Shown here one piece after another: positions 22,800 to 33,438 of a stretch of 64,000 nucleotides of DNA; the stretch's first letter is position 1, and each line of letters opens with the position of its first letter. The DNA is from Cryptomeria japonica (taxonomy: Eukaryota > Streptophyta > Pinopsida > Cupressales > Cupressaceae), in contig NC_081412.1 in NCBI RefSeq assembly GCF_030272615.1, positions 340,379,370 through 340,443,369 on the forward strand. The letters are read 5' to 3'. The notes under the pieces were generated by a model, which saw only the letters and a program-made list of their open reading frames with translations, made no database searches and had not been told where the DNA came from. The translations under genes were made by a program, and so were the position numbers.

Positions 22800-24024
22800 T
22801 GCTGGCCATTTGGTGGAATAGATTATGTGTTGTATTGATGTTTTTTCATTGATGCAAACACTAGTTGTTTGGATGCTTTACCGATACCCTTATGGTCCTA
22901 ATAGGTTGAGTGGATTTTGGTTGTTTTGGATCTGGCATGATCCGTTAGGCTCCGGTATAGTTTGGTGATGGAATTGGCTTGTTAATGATACTCATGCTCA
23001 TATTCAGTCAGTTGGTATTGGTCTGGTGATCGGATGCTATCCTTCTTGCTTAGAAGCTTAGTTTCTGGTTCCAGCGAGGGTTTCATCGACAGAGCTTTTG
23101 ATGAAGATCTTTGATGAATTGCATAAGTGGTGTTGGTGCAACTTCTGGTGGAGTTTCAGGGTGTTGTTGGTGATCATGTTCGAGACTTGGCAGATGGAGA
23201 TCATTGTTGTAGCGTGTGGACCTATACTAGGTCCCAATTGATCTAGATTATGGACCGGCTTTAATGTAACGTGTGGATTGGACCTCTTGATGTGTTTTTA
23301 GGATGTCTTATGTGTTGGATATTATTTGATTGGTCTAAGGCTGACATGGTTTGTAATTATGTAATTGGTTTATTATCTGGTGGCCGACCTAATTGTTTAT
23401 GGTCAAGGGTTTGTATATATAGATGTAAGATCTCATTGTAGATCATCATGGTTATGTTAGAGGTCATGGTCAAGGAATGTAATGTGCAAATAATGTAATA
23501 TCATTCAGGCAGAGGATTTGGTCGATCATTGGAGATCGAATTGGGTTTATGTAAGAGGATTTATTCCTCTGGTATTGAGCTTAACCGAAACTGTACTTAG
23601 GCATAGGAGATGCTATCTTTTGCAGTTCAACACTTCTCCTTATTGTAGTCTAGATTTTTATGTAGTCAGTGAGGCTCCTTTTGTGATGAGCAGTGCACTC
23701 TAGGTTGTTGGCCTTCCTGCAAGTGCAAGCCCCTCAATTGTAATTCACATACTTACTACAGAAGTATTATCTGACTGTGGGTAGGCTTCCCACCATGGTT
23801 TTTCCCTTTACCGGGTTTTCCATGTATAAATCTTGGTGTCATGTGGATGGTTTTTATTCTGTGATTATTGTTTATGCTTAATTGGTTCAATTGCTATTCC
23901 GGTATTAATGTTTTGGGTTCTGGTATTAAAGTTTTAAATTGCTAATAGTTTTGGTAATCTGTGACAACTGATTCACCCCCTCCCCCCCTCTCAGTTGTCT
24001 TTCAGTTATTTGAACTGTCTAACA
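22800..24024 (+). repeat. Copia 3' LTR
   Basis: Starts TGCTGGCCATTTGGTGGAAT and ends ACTGTCTAACA, matching 16918-18137. A pyrimidine stretch CACCCCCTCCCCCCCTCTC near the end is expanded relative to the 5' copy. Confidence 0.92.
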
Positions 24025-24029
24025 ATTCT

Positions 24030-24825
24030 AAGGTTCTCATTATTGTCATCGAGATAGTTAACCTGATAAAGTGTCATTGTTGTAAAAAATTGTCAATGTT
24101 GTCATTGGGATAGTTTACTCTATCAGGATTGGAAAATACTGTTCAACCGACTTTTGATGGCTATGTCGATAGACATCCAAATGCCTTGTTTGGTATAGCT
24201 ATACCGAAATAGGGACATCCGGGTAAGTTTACTCTATCGGAATTGCATAGAATGGTTACCCCACCTTTATTAGTTATTCTGATGGGTGATCAGGACCTCG
24301 GTTCGGTATTGTTATTCCGACATCGGTGTCCAACATTGATTTGTCAGTTTAGGATTGTTATTCCGATGTGAGTGTCTAAATTTGATTTTTCAAGATTTGG
24401 GAGTTGAACAATCATGCAACCCAAAGGTCTGTTGTGACCGCGGGAAAGTGAAAATTTTGGTACAAATTGTATAAGCCAACGGTTGGAAACAAATTCTGCT
24501 ATGTGAATTCCGAAAATTTGAATTTTCAAAAACTGATTCTACAACATATTTTTAAAACTTTGAAATCATTGGCATCGTTTTGGAAGTCCAATTTCTGCAA
24601 ATTACTCTGTTTTCTATACTTATATGTTGTTGTATAGATTCGAGATATTTGGATGAGCACATGTGGGTATAGAGTAGTGTAATATCTTCCATTTGCTGGT
24701 GATTTGAAGTTCTGAACTATTAGAAGGAGAAAGATACTACAAATTTTCTCAGGGTTACTCGATTAGTTAGAGTAACTAGGGTTTTAACAACAATTCGACC
24801 AATTGTCCCTCCCTGTCTTGCATCA
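24030..24825 (+). repeat. Chromovirus 3' LTR, right piece
   Basis: This 796 bp continues the chromovirus LTR after the copia insertion, ends CTGTCTTGCATCA, and is followed by TSD caaat. The two pieces sum to the same 976 bp as the 5' LTR. Confidence 0.9.
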
Positions 24826-24830
24826 CAAAT

Positions 24831-26314
24831 TCATGAGGATATAATGTATTTGGACAAACCCTACAAGATAATAGGGATTCCATTAGGGAATTGATCAGTA
24901 TGTGTTGTATCGGTATAGTTCCAAAGAAGAGTGTTAAGAATGACATTGTTACAGAGTTGAATGGTGTTTAGTTGGACATAAGGGCTATGACAGTTGACGA
25001 TATTGTTGGTCTGGGAATTCGGTATGTGACAAATATTTTGGCATACAAGATCTATTATCAGAACTAGGAGGGTTTTGCCACCGCTATAGCCATTTACACT
25101 ACACATCAAATGGTGATTGTCAGAGAGAGATTCAATCTGTGTGAGTTAATGAGGGAGCAGTTGCTGGATGACTTAGAAAGAATGAATAAAAGTAACCCTT
25201 TAAATATTGATCCCTAATTTTTTGTTTGGCATTAATGTTTATGAATGATCTTCTAGGAGCTAAGGATCATGTTTGGGATAAGTTTTTTCCAGTAGCACTA
25301 CAAATTAGACAACATATTATAAGTTTTGGAACTAACAATAAAGCATACAATACATTATATTCTAGTTTGTGTAAGAATCTTCAAACCACTGTCTAAGATA
25401 GAGAAAGGTTTCCTCTAGATGTGGTGTGAAAGTATAGGGATGTGTTCAAATTTTGTGTGGGTAGAGATAACTGCTATATTAAAGCTATTGAGCCAAGAAG
25501 TGCATGGATTTTGGAGCTACCCTATGAGGTATTTGTAGAAGAGATTGAGAGACATATTAGTACAATTATACATTTTTTGATAAATCCAAATGAGCCTAGA
25601 TTTGGTACAATTGATGAGGTTTGTGCTCACCTCCCCTCTAGTAAAGATAGGTTCCTTTGGAACCCTGACTAAGTCAGATACAAGTGAGAAGAAGGTATAG
25701 AGGCAAAAAAGAAAGCTATAAGAAAGAAAGATGACTCAGAGCCTAAAGTATAGGAAGTGGAAATCAATATCTCAAATGAGGAAGTAGAGAAGAAACAATT
25801 TTATATCCAAACAAGGTCTAAGGGGACTAAGGTTGAAGAGGTGGAAGAAGAAGGAGAAGAAGAGGATGCAGTGCTTCCGGTTAGAAGGAAGAGATCAATG
25901 GTCACTCTGGAAGTGACCTCTGGCAAGAAAAGAAAAGAAGTCAAAAAGACAGTTCTTGCCAAGCCTAAGGAGAAGAAGGAACATAACATTGAATTTGATC
26001 CAAATTATCAACCTTTGGATCTTAATAGTTTGGTAAATGCAACATGTGAACATAATTCATTGAAATTCTCTATTGGGATGTATTCAGATGCACCTCTAGT
26101 AGATAAGGAGATAATTGATAAAGTAATAATTAGGTATATGATTACCTTTAACAAAGTTATTGATGACATTGAAGATAAGTTACCTAAGGAGATTTTAGAA
26201 GTATTAACAAAGAAGAGAAAGGACACAATAATGAAGGAGACACACATAAGGTCTCAAGAACTTTATATGATAATTAATCCACTGCGAAAAGAAGAAAGGG
26301 ATAGGAAAAATTAG
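24831..26314 (+). pseudogene. Element A second reading frame, main part (unknown family)
   Basis: Continues from 8895. After several stops and frame changes, readable blocks include MREQLLDDLERMNKSNP (about 25150), KDHVWDKFFPVALQIRQHII (about 25266), and DVFKFCVGRDNCYIKAIEPR through FGTIDEVCAHLPSS (25439-25650). An open block of 185 codons follows (25757-26314), with a Glu-rich run, basic clusters RRKRS and GKKRKEVKK, and a helical end. The basic clusters resemble nuclear-localisation signals. I do not recognise the family. The layout is a folded N-part, a charged linker and a helical tail, similar to the large frame at 49692-53168. Confidence 0.55.
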
Positions 26315-26340
26315 GTTTTAAATACAAGATTTCGAATGAA

Positions 26341-27840
26341 AGAAAGAGTAAATCTAATCATGAGAGTAGAAATAAGAGATATTAAGAGGATAGAAAAGAA
26401 AACAGAGAATGATGCAATGGAGGCTATGAAAATATTTCAAAGGTTACTTTGTGTTCTGCTTCATAGAAGACAAACATTGAAAGTTGTTCAGGAGAAACAA
26501 TTAGTATGACTGTTCCAGAAGATAGGAGAAGAGAAGAAAGTAGATACTATTCTAGATGATTAGTTGAATATAGGATAGAATGTGATGGACATTGCTAAGG
26601 AGATTTTAGATGTTACAAAAGAAGAGAAGGAGAAAGATGATCCAAACAAAGAAAGGAAAAAAGAAATAGAGATGAAGAAAACTAAAGAAGAAAAGATAGA
26701 GAGACTTGAGGAGAAGAGAGAAGAAAATAAATATAATCTGGAGAAGGTGAGTCCGGTAAAAAAGGAGAAGATAATTAGAATAATTTTAATTGGAGAATCT
26801 TTTGGACTATCTAGATATTTTGCAATATAAATATTATAGTTGTTGATGAATTTTGAACTCGTTGTTACATCAGAAGTGTTGTAGGTTTCAGTGACACAAG
26901 GTAAGCTAGATTTAGATAAGATGTCACCCCTTTGTATGCTACATTTGGGTGATATTCTACAACATAAAACTAGTAAGTATACATTGTTTCTAAGGTGGAT
27001 TGCACAATTGATAAATAACATTGTGAAGTTCCTCCATGAGAAACTTTCGAAAGTAAAAGTTGATGAGTCTCTTAGTGAAGAGTAGTAGTTGTAGGCTATG
27101 CTGGTTGGACCAAAGGACTATGTTTCTAACTTGGAAGAAATTTATAAAAAGAAGATGGAAGAGAAGAGGCTAAGTGTTCTAGTGAATAAGTGTGAAGATG
27201 CACGCAACCGTATACAAGAGAGCATAAGATTTTTTGAGAAGAGTATAAATAATGTGGTAGAGGTATATCAATTTTCTCATAAGTGGTCTGAGTTAACTTA
27301 GGGTATGCAAGATTAGATAAATATTTTTTATAATTAGATTGTAGAAGTGTCAAAGTCAATAAATTTTAAGGAGGATGGATACAATAAGGGGAGAGTACAG
27401 TTAGACAACTTGTACATAAATCTCAATTTGTTGATAAATTAGAAAGAATGGATCAAGGACTTCTATCAGTTGAGAGATATCATAGATATGCATCTCACCA
27501 CTATGTTGAATATCCTTAAAGACTCACAATAGTTAATAAAGATAGTTAAGGTATTGGGAATTTGTGAGGAGGTAGAGGATCTTCTATTGAAGATGAAGAG
27601 TGAAAAAAATCTTTTGGTCTCTAAAGGAGCTGATTAGAGTACTACCTGGGCTCAACTAAAGTTTGTTCATAAGAGTATCATACCCCAACTCAACAAGGTG
27701 GTTGGATGTTGTTTCAGTAAGAAAATTTTGATTGAGTACATATGTAGACAAGTTGATTATACAGTTTTGGATTCCAGTTTTGAGGAAGTGTTGTAGATAG
27801 GGGGAGTTGTATATAGACTGCCCAGTTTTGCTACATGAAG
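26341..27840 (+). pseudogene. Element A helical C-terminal coding remnant
   Basis: Successive open blocks separated by stops probably belong to one former protein. One is a very Lys/Glu-rich stretch (KEEKEKDDPNKERKKEIEMK, from 26582). Another is KLDLDKMSPLCMLHLGDILQ followed by LRWIAQLINNIVKFLHEKLS (26891-27085). A third is DYVSNLEEIYKKKMEEKRLS through FFEKSINNVVEVYQFSHKWS (27098-27300). Later fragments run to about 27795. Predicted structure from composition is mostly alpha-helical, coiled-coil-like. No pol motif appears anywhere between 24831 and 27920. Function unknown. Confidence 0.5.
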
Positions 27841-27907
27841 ACACCCTTTATCTTTGACGTCAAAAGGGGAGTGATTTTATTATTGGCGCAAGTGTTGCCA
27901 TCAATAA

Positions 27908-27920
27908 AAAAGCGGGAGAT
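27908..27920 (+). other. Element A polypurine tract
   Basis: AAAAGCGGGAGAT directly precedes the 3' LTR. With the preceding TGTTGCCATCAAT (27885-27897) it is nearly the same as the copia tract at 22771-22799. Confidence 0.75.
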
Positions 27921-29138
27921 TGTTGTGCACATATATGAGTTCTTATTGTCATTGATTTCAAACTTGTTGATCCAGATGAGCTACTTGGTTACCTTCTTGG
28001 TTCAGATGTGATATGGTATAGTGCAATTATAGTCAGATTACAATATGGTCATGTAGATGTGTGTAGTTTATTTGTAGTTGTTCCAAAAGGATTTTAATGA
28101 TGTATCCTAATTTTTCCAAAGATTTGGTACTAGTTTCCAAGATCCACAATCGGTCTTTAGACATGCATGACTATTCCATTATGAGTGTACTAGAATGTGT
28201 CGCATTCCTATACCTACTAGTATTTTTGTGACGTGGCTCAGTTATTTAGTGTTATTATTATTTTTTGATGCTATCTTGGGTATCCAAAATTACTCTTATT
28301 GGTTTGCATTGAAGTTTGTGCAAGATTGTGGCAGTATGTTTTGAAAGTTTTATCTTTTACACTTGACGTCTAATGTTTTCATCTGTGTAGTTGTATGTGG
28401 ATCTATGGTCAATATTTTAGGATGGATAGGAAGGTGTCTTGACTTGGCGTGAATCCTCAAATGTCTCATTTCCCCTTCTGCATTGTATTGGAGTTTGTTT
28501 TTAGTAAACTATTTTGTATTCACATGTTACACCTAATTAGACTGACCTTAAATTGGTGTCCTTGAGGTTGTGGTTGGTATATAAAGGGTGGAATCATTGT
28601 GGAGTATGAAGTGTGTGTGGCTGTTGTGTTAAGTATATGTGAAGTAGTATAGTGGTCCAAAAGTGTTACAAAGTGGTGATGAAGATAGTTTCTGATATAT
28701 TTTGGATTGTAAATTCTGATAAACCTTTTAATGGAAGGGGTTCCTTTTAGTTCAACTCTATTGTTATATCTGTATCAGATGTATTATATCATGCCCTGAA
28801 GAAGTGATATTCAATGTTTACATGCCCCTTTTTCAATCTTTCCCTAATGTTGTGCACCTTAGCTTTGCAAGTCATCTCAAGAGCAGTGAGCTCTGTGGCC
28901 TTTGGCCTAAACATAATTACAGTTTATCATATATTGAGATAGTTCTCACAATGGTTTTTCCTAGTTTGATTTTTCCATGTAAGAATATTGGTGTTCTTGT
29001 GTGGTTTCTTTTGTGGTTTCAGTTATTTACTTTCATGCATATGTTAGATGGAATGGATGTTTAGTAAAAAATTAAATCTGATTAAGTTTTAGTGTATGCT
29101 AATTCACCTCCACTCTCAACATCTGTTGGTGTTCAACA
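27921..29138 (+). repeat. Element A 3' LTR
   Basis: Starts TGTTGTGCACATATATGAG and ends GGTGTTCAACA, matching 940-2144. It is followed by TSD taagg. Confidence 0.88.
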
Positions 29139-29143
29139 TAAGG

Positions 29144-30984
29144 CCATTTAAATACTTTGACGTGATTTGTATTTGTGAGTGCTCCTCTCAAGTTCTTGGG
29201 AGTAATGGAATACTCAACACATATTGCAAGATATGGATTGTTATAAAGAGTTTTCCTAATTTAGTGGTTTATGTATTACGTGGTTTTAAATGTAGAATCA
29301 TATTGGAGATATTAAATATAGGTAACCAAAATTGTAATGGAAAAGGAGATAGTATGATAATAAATTTTTGTAGTATGCAATGACAATCATGCATCAATAT
29401 ATAGTTTTTACAAATGATATAACATGAGAACATTTGTAACAACATTAAATAAATTATGACAATATTGTAACAAAATTTAAATTAATTAAGAATTGTAGTG
29501 CAACAACAATACTAGCTTAATTGAAACATTAGTGCCAAAAAGGTACATATAACAACATTAGGAGAATTTGAAACATTATATTTGACTTATTTGCTTGATG
29601 AGATTATAATAGTTAAGTACATATGTCCTTTTCTTTAGGCAAAAAGAGATGAGAATGAATCATTATCTTGAACATTAATATTTAATAATATAATTTTTTA
29701 AATGTTAGTTTGAGCAGATCATAATGTTGGTTATCAAATCAACATATTTTTAAACCCTAAAGTTATGCCAATTATTATTCAATGATATTTTTGTAGATAA
29801 CGTCATGCATAACCTTAAAGCTTTATTTGACTTATTCCTTTAATCAAAGTTTCTCCTTTCTTTTGGTCAAACACCGACATGAAGTGAAACAAAAACTAAA
29901 AACCAAAATTAAAACCTACAACTAAAAAAATAAAATATGAAATTGACTTTAACATTTATTTTGGAGAAAAACTACGATCAGTGCCTTAACAATAGGGCTA
30001 CAAAGTCAAATCACAAAATTGATATTTGTTCTTTCAATGACTATAACTAAAATTGTTTAGCACTTAATTTTTTTATGGTTGACATAAAAAAGCAAGCAAC
30101 TCTACCACAAAGCCCTACTCATTTAATCTAAATTGATTTCTCCAGACCACAACAATCTAGTCAATAGAATTTTAATTTCTACTTGAGAAAACCCATTAAA
30201 CAAATCACACAAATGTATATAACTACATCGACAAATCAAATATACACTTGATATACTGATTCATATAATAAAGACACACAATTTGGAGATGGCTCAATGA
30301 TATTCTTTCATTCATATCAACAAAAAATTGAAGCCAAATTTAGAACACATAATCACTACAAAATCTCAATTATTACAACAATATGCTTTCCCCAAAATGA
30401 TTTTTGAACCTCCTTACACGGTCCTAATTTCCTTCTTATAGGAATGAAGGAGCAACAAAGCCTCAAACTGTTTATATTCCAGTTTCAAACAAAAAATATT
30501 CAACTATCCCCTTTTGGAATCATAATACCCAAAACAATTATTACATTATATTACAATACAAAAATTGAGTCCACACATAACTGTTGGAGTGAGTTTGAAA
30601 TTACTTAGGAGAGATAATTTTTAAATTACTAACAAATTAGAAAAGACACATTGAGGATTTGGAAACCATTAAGATGTAGGTAGGACTACATCTAATGTTG
30701 ATTAATAATCGTAAACACCTACTGCCAAAATCCTCCTTGTAGACAATTAAAACATACACCTTCATCTCCAAACTATACTTCTAGATGCCATCAATATTAA
30801 AATAAACACAAAAAGGAAAACTTGTAACATATCAAAATGAATACTAAGTCATTCATTTCACCATTGAAGCCCATACAAACACTCGTGACCTTTGGCTTGG
30901 AAAGGTTCCATTCTTCATAAAATATGACTTAATTGCATTTTGTTTTCTCCATTCTAAACATATCTATGGATAAAAAAAATTCAA
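29144..30984. other. Unannotated AT-rich segment
   Basis: About 1.8 kb after element A with no gene, repeat boundary or RNA recognised. Confidence 0.4.
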
Positions 30985-31263
30985 CTAGGACAAATGATCA
31001 ATATATTGCTGACTAGCATGAATATTGTTCAATGCACTAATGGATTCCATCCCATATACAATTGAAAATAAGGTATCCATGTGAGTACTCATGTTTTGTA
31101 CTATCTTGTCCTGATCACTCAATTCAACCCTTGTCATAAGTGGATTTAAATGGATAACTTCTTGTCTCCATTCATCTTGTCCTTTCAATTGGCCATCTTC
31201 ACTTGTAAAAAAGGATGGAAAAGGAGTGTTCCTCATCTGATCATATCTTTGAATCTCCTTCAC
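30985..31263 (-). CDS. Short hypothetical reading frame
   Basis: Ninety-two codons on the minus strand starting MKEIQRYDQMRNTPFPSFFT and ending ASQQYIDHLS, hydrophilic and balanced in composition. Upstream, the same strand can be read backwards through KEFKTFFLEFKG (about 31360) if stops and a frameshift are tolerated, so it may be the tail of a decayed transposase-like gene. No family recognised. Confidence 0.25.
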   Translation of the reverse strand: MKEIQRYDQMRNTPFPSFFTSEDGQLKGQDEWRQEVIHLNPLMTRVELSDQDKIVQNMSTHMDTLFSIVYGMESISALNNIHASQQYIDHLS

Positions 31264-31925
31264 TACTCCATCAAGATACTTCTTATGTAATATTTTTTTA
31301 TCTTCTCCCTTATCTATCTTCCCTTAAACTCAAGGAAAAATGTCTTAAATTCCTTTGAATGAGTAAAAGTTGTAGTACCCCTCCCCGATTAAGCTCTAGT
31401 TAACCTAGTTTGACCATGGTTGATCTTATTAATAGTTTGCATGGATAGTTGATACACTATGTAAAGATTCTTTGATTCAAAAGGATGGGCTATGTTAGAC
31501 GGATAAATTAGTGAATGTTGACCCCTTGGATGATAATTAGAAGTAATTTGCTTGTGTATCATATATATGTTAGGGGTTTGGGGTCCTATCCCGAACCCAT
31601 CATAATAATTCTTTCATTTCTGTTATGGACTTATCTTTCAAGATAGAACCTTGATACATCATGATCATGAGACCCTTTTGCAATAGGATTCTCATGAGAC
31701 TAGTGGATAAGATGTAATTCCACATTATGATTGATTTCAGTACTTAGATTGATGATGTTGTGATTCATTGTGCATGCCTAACTGGCGATTGTTTTATATG
31801 ATTTCATTGGTGTTGCAAATGAGTAAATGGTTGCATGAGAATTATTGAGAAAAGTAATTGAACCATGTTATGGAATCATTATACCTTGCGGTGCACATTT
31901 TGATGCATTATGGATTTAAATTCTA

Positions 31926-32014
31926 TATGATCCATTGATTGGATAACATTGATAACCAGACGAGTAAACACACTGATTGGATAACATTGGATAACCAGAC
32001 GAGTAAACATAGAA
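31926..32014 (+). repeat. Tandem duplication of about 48 bp
   Basis: GATTGGATAACATTG then ATAACCAGACGAGTAAACA occurs twice in direct orientation with one base inserted in the second copy. It lies near the left side of the inverted LTR. Confidence 0.75.
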
Positions 32015-32183
32015 TGAAATGACATAATCAAAAAATTGTACGAGGATTCCCAACGAACCAAATGATAAAACTCAGAACTTGTACTATGTGCAATATAAAA
32101 TCGTACGACAGTTTGCAAAGACTGTACTGACGAAATCTGGAAAATAAAAAGAAATGATTGCAAAACCAAAAAATTAAATTCTT

Positions 32184-32203
32184 GAGCCCCACAGTGGGCG
32201 CCA
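32184..32203 (-). other. Primer-binding site of inverted gypsy-type LTR
   Basis: Read on the minus strand this is TGGCGCCCACTGTGGGGCTC, directly downstream of an LTR-like end. A TGGCGCC-start site is typical of plant Athila/Tat-type gypsy elements, a different primer class from the methionine sites elsewhere in the window. Confidence 0.7.
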
Positions 32204-32207
32204 AAAA

Positions 32208-33438
32208 TGTGTGTGAAAAGTGGTAATCTGCAAGCTGTAAGACACAAACACTCAATAAATCATTGCATGCATGGTTAGACAGATATAATCATGAATATAA
32301 AAACCATAACAAATCGACCTATTGCCTTCTAAAAGATGCGAGTATAGAATTGCTCTCAGATTTGTCTAAGCAATACCAGTGACTAAGCTACACCAAGACG
32401 AATGATTTAATCTATATGAGCACAAAATTAAGCTAAATGGATGCAAGATTAAGCTAGAAATGTAGGATTAAGCTATAAATGATTAAACTAAATATGCAAA
32501 AAGCTAAGATGCAATAATCTCAAAGCACAATATTCTCAATGACTCTAGAGCAAAAACAACATAATAACAACAAATCTCCAGGGTGTCTTGAATGAGAGGT
32601 GAAAGGCTGAATTTATAGAAAATCCAAAGAGAGACCAACGGTCAAGATCAATTAATGATGAGCGGTTGAGATTCCTCAAGAAAAAGCACAATCTAGGTGA
32701 ATTGAAATGATTGGATGCTTTGATTCAGTTTCAGAGAATATTAGATTGAGTTAACCTTGAGATAAATTCCAATTAAAGCTCGATTGAATGCATTGAGATT
32801 ATAAGTTTGAGTTTGCATTGGAGATAAAATTAGTTGATTTCAGCACTTGAGATAAAATTAGTTGATTCCATGCACAAGATTTTTATTAGAAAAAACCTCT
32901 TCAATGCAACTAAACTTCTTTCGTCAAGATTTGCTTTGGAGTTTTAATTTTAGAGAAAATGATTTATTCAATTTAACTGTTTTTCTTGCTTTTCTGAGAT
33001 TTCTCAAATTATCTCAATTTTAGAAAAAGAAATATCTCAAGTTGATTTATTTTCTCGACTTAATTCCTTTTTGTAAATTAATTTATTTTTAATGATTTAA
33101 TGACAAATTTATTTATTAATTAAATATGCTAAGATATTTAATTAAATAAATAGGATAATTGATTAAAATGATTTACTTGGAATGATTAATTAATTAATAT
33201 AAAATGATTTATTTGCCATGTAACATTGATGATTGAGGGGTTAATTAATTAGGTGCTCAAGATTGATTTAATTGTCTTTGATTAGGACCTTGGTGATGTA
33301 GTCGAGATTAGGTTGAGAACCTTGATGATGTAGTCGACATTAGGTCGAGATTAAGGACCCATGATTTAAGTGATCATTTTTAGAATATTACAGGATGTAA
33401 CTATCATAATTGAGTTGTCCAAAAATCGGGCTCTAACA
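32208..33438 (-). repeat. Inverted gypsy-type LTR (E) with truncated leader
   Basis: On the minus strand the segment starts TGTTAGAGCCCGATTTTTGG and ends TTTTCACACACA, 1231 bp. It is followed (toward lower coordinates) by five bases and the TGGCGCC primer site, which fixes its 3' edge. Only about 200 bp of leader remains toward 31980, and no second LTR is in the window. I take it as a truncated insertion into element D. Confidence 0.6.

Larger units (their letters stand above)
16918..24024 (+). mobile_element. Ty1/copia retrotransposon inside chromovirus 3' LTR
   Basis: LTRs 16918-18137 and 22800-24024 (about 1.22 kb) have TG...CA ends. The 5-bp target duplication is gttct (16913-16917) and attct (24025-24029), one transition apart. 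The internal region is 4.66 kb with the copia order gag, protease, integrase, reverse transcriptase, RNase H. A primer site with one mismatch and a textbook purine tract are present. Stops and frameshifts in gag, integrase, between RT segments and in RNase H, plus a lost protease active site, make it inactive. It is the youngest layer together with the solo LTR, since both lie inside the chromovirus. Confidence 0.93.
8896..24825 (+). mobile_element. Ty3/gypsy chromovirus, itself carrying two insertions
   Basis: LTRs 8896-9871 and 16738-16917 plus 24030-24825 are 976 bp each. The perfect 5-bp duplication caaat (8891-8895 and 24826-24830) flanks the element. Order of coding remnants: gag with CCHC knuckle, protease, reverse transcriptase, RNase H, integrase with HHCC finger and GPF-like module, then a chromodomain. 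That order plus the chromodomain defines a plant chromovirus. Gag is interrupted by a solo LTR (10974-13136) and the 3' LTR by a copia element (16918-24024). In-frame stops in every domain show it is inactive. No clear polypurine tract is visible just before 16738. Confidence 0.92.
940..29138 (+). mobile_element. Outer element A: pol-less copia-type LTR retrotransposon, host of the nest
   Basis: The two ends (940-2144 and 27921-29138) are homologous direct repeats starting TGTTG and ending TTCAACA. They are flanked by taaag (935-939) and taagg (29139-29143), a 5-bp target duplication with one transition. A methionine-tRNA-type primer site follows the 5' LTR and a purine tract precedes the 3' LTR. 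After removing the two nested insertions (3087-8032 and 8896-24825) the element is about 7.3 kb. It encodes a gag remnant with coiled coil and several CCHC knuckles, then a long region of unknown coding remnants. No protease, integrase, reverse transcriptase or RNase H motif is visible. Its LTR 3' part and 3' UTR resemble those of the copia element at 16918-24024, so I infer a copia-derived non-autonomous (LARD-like) element. Confidence 0.85.
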
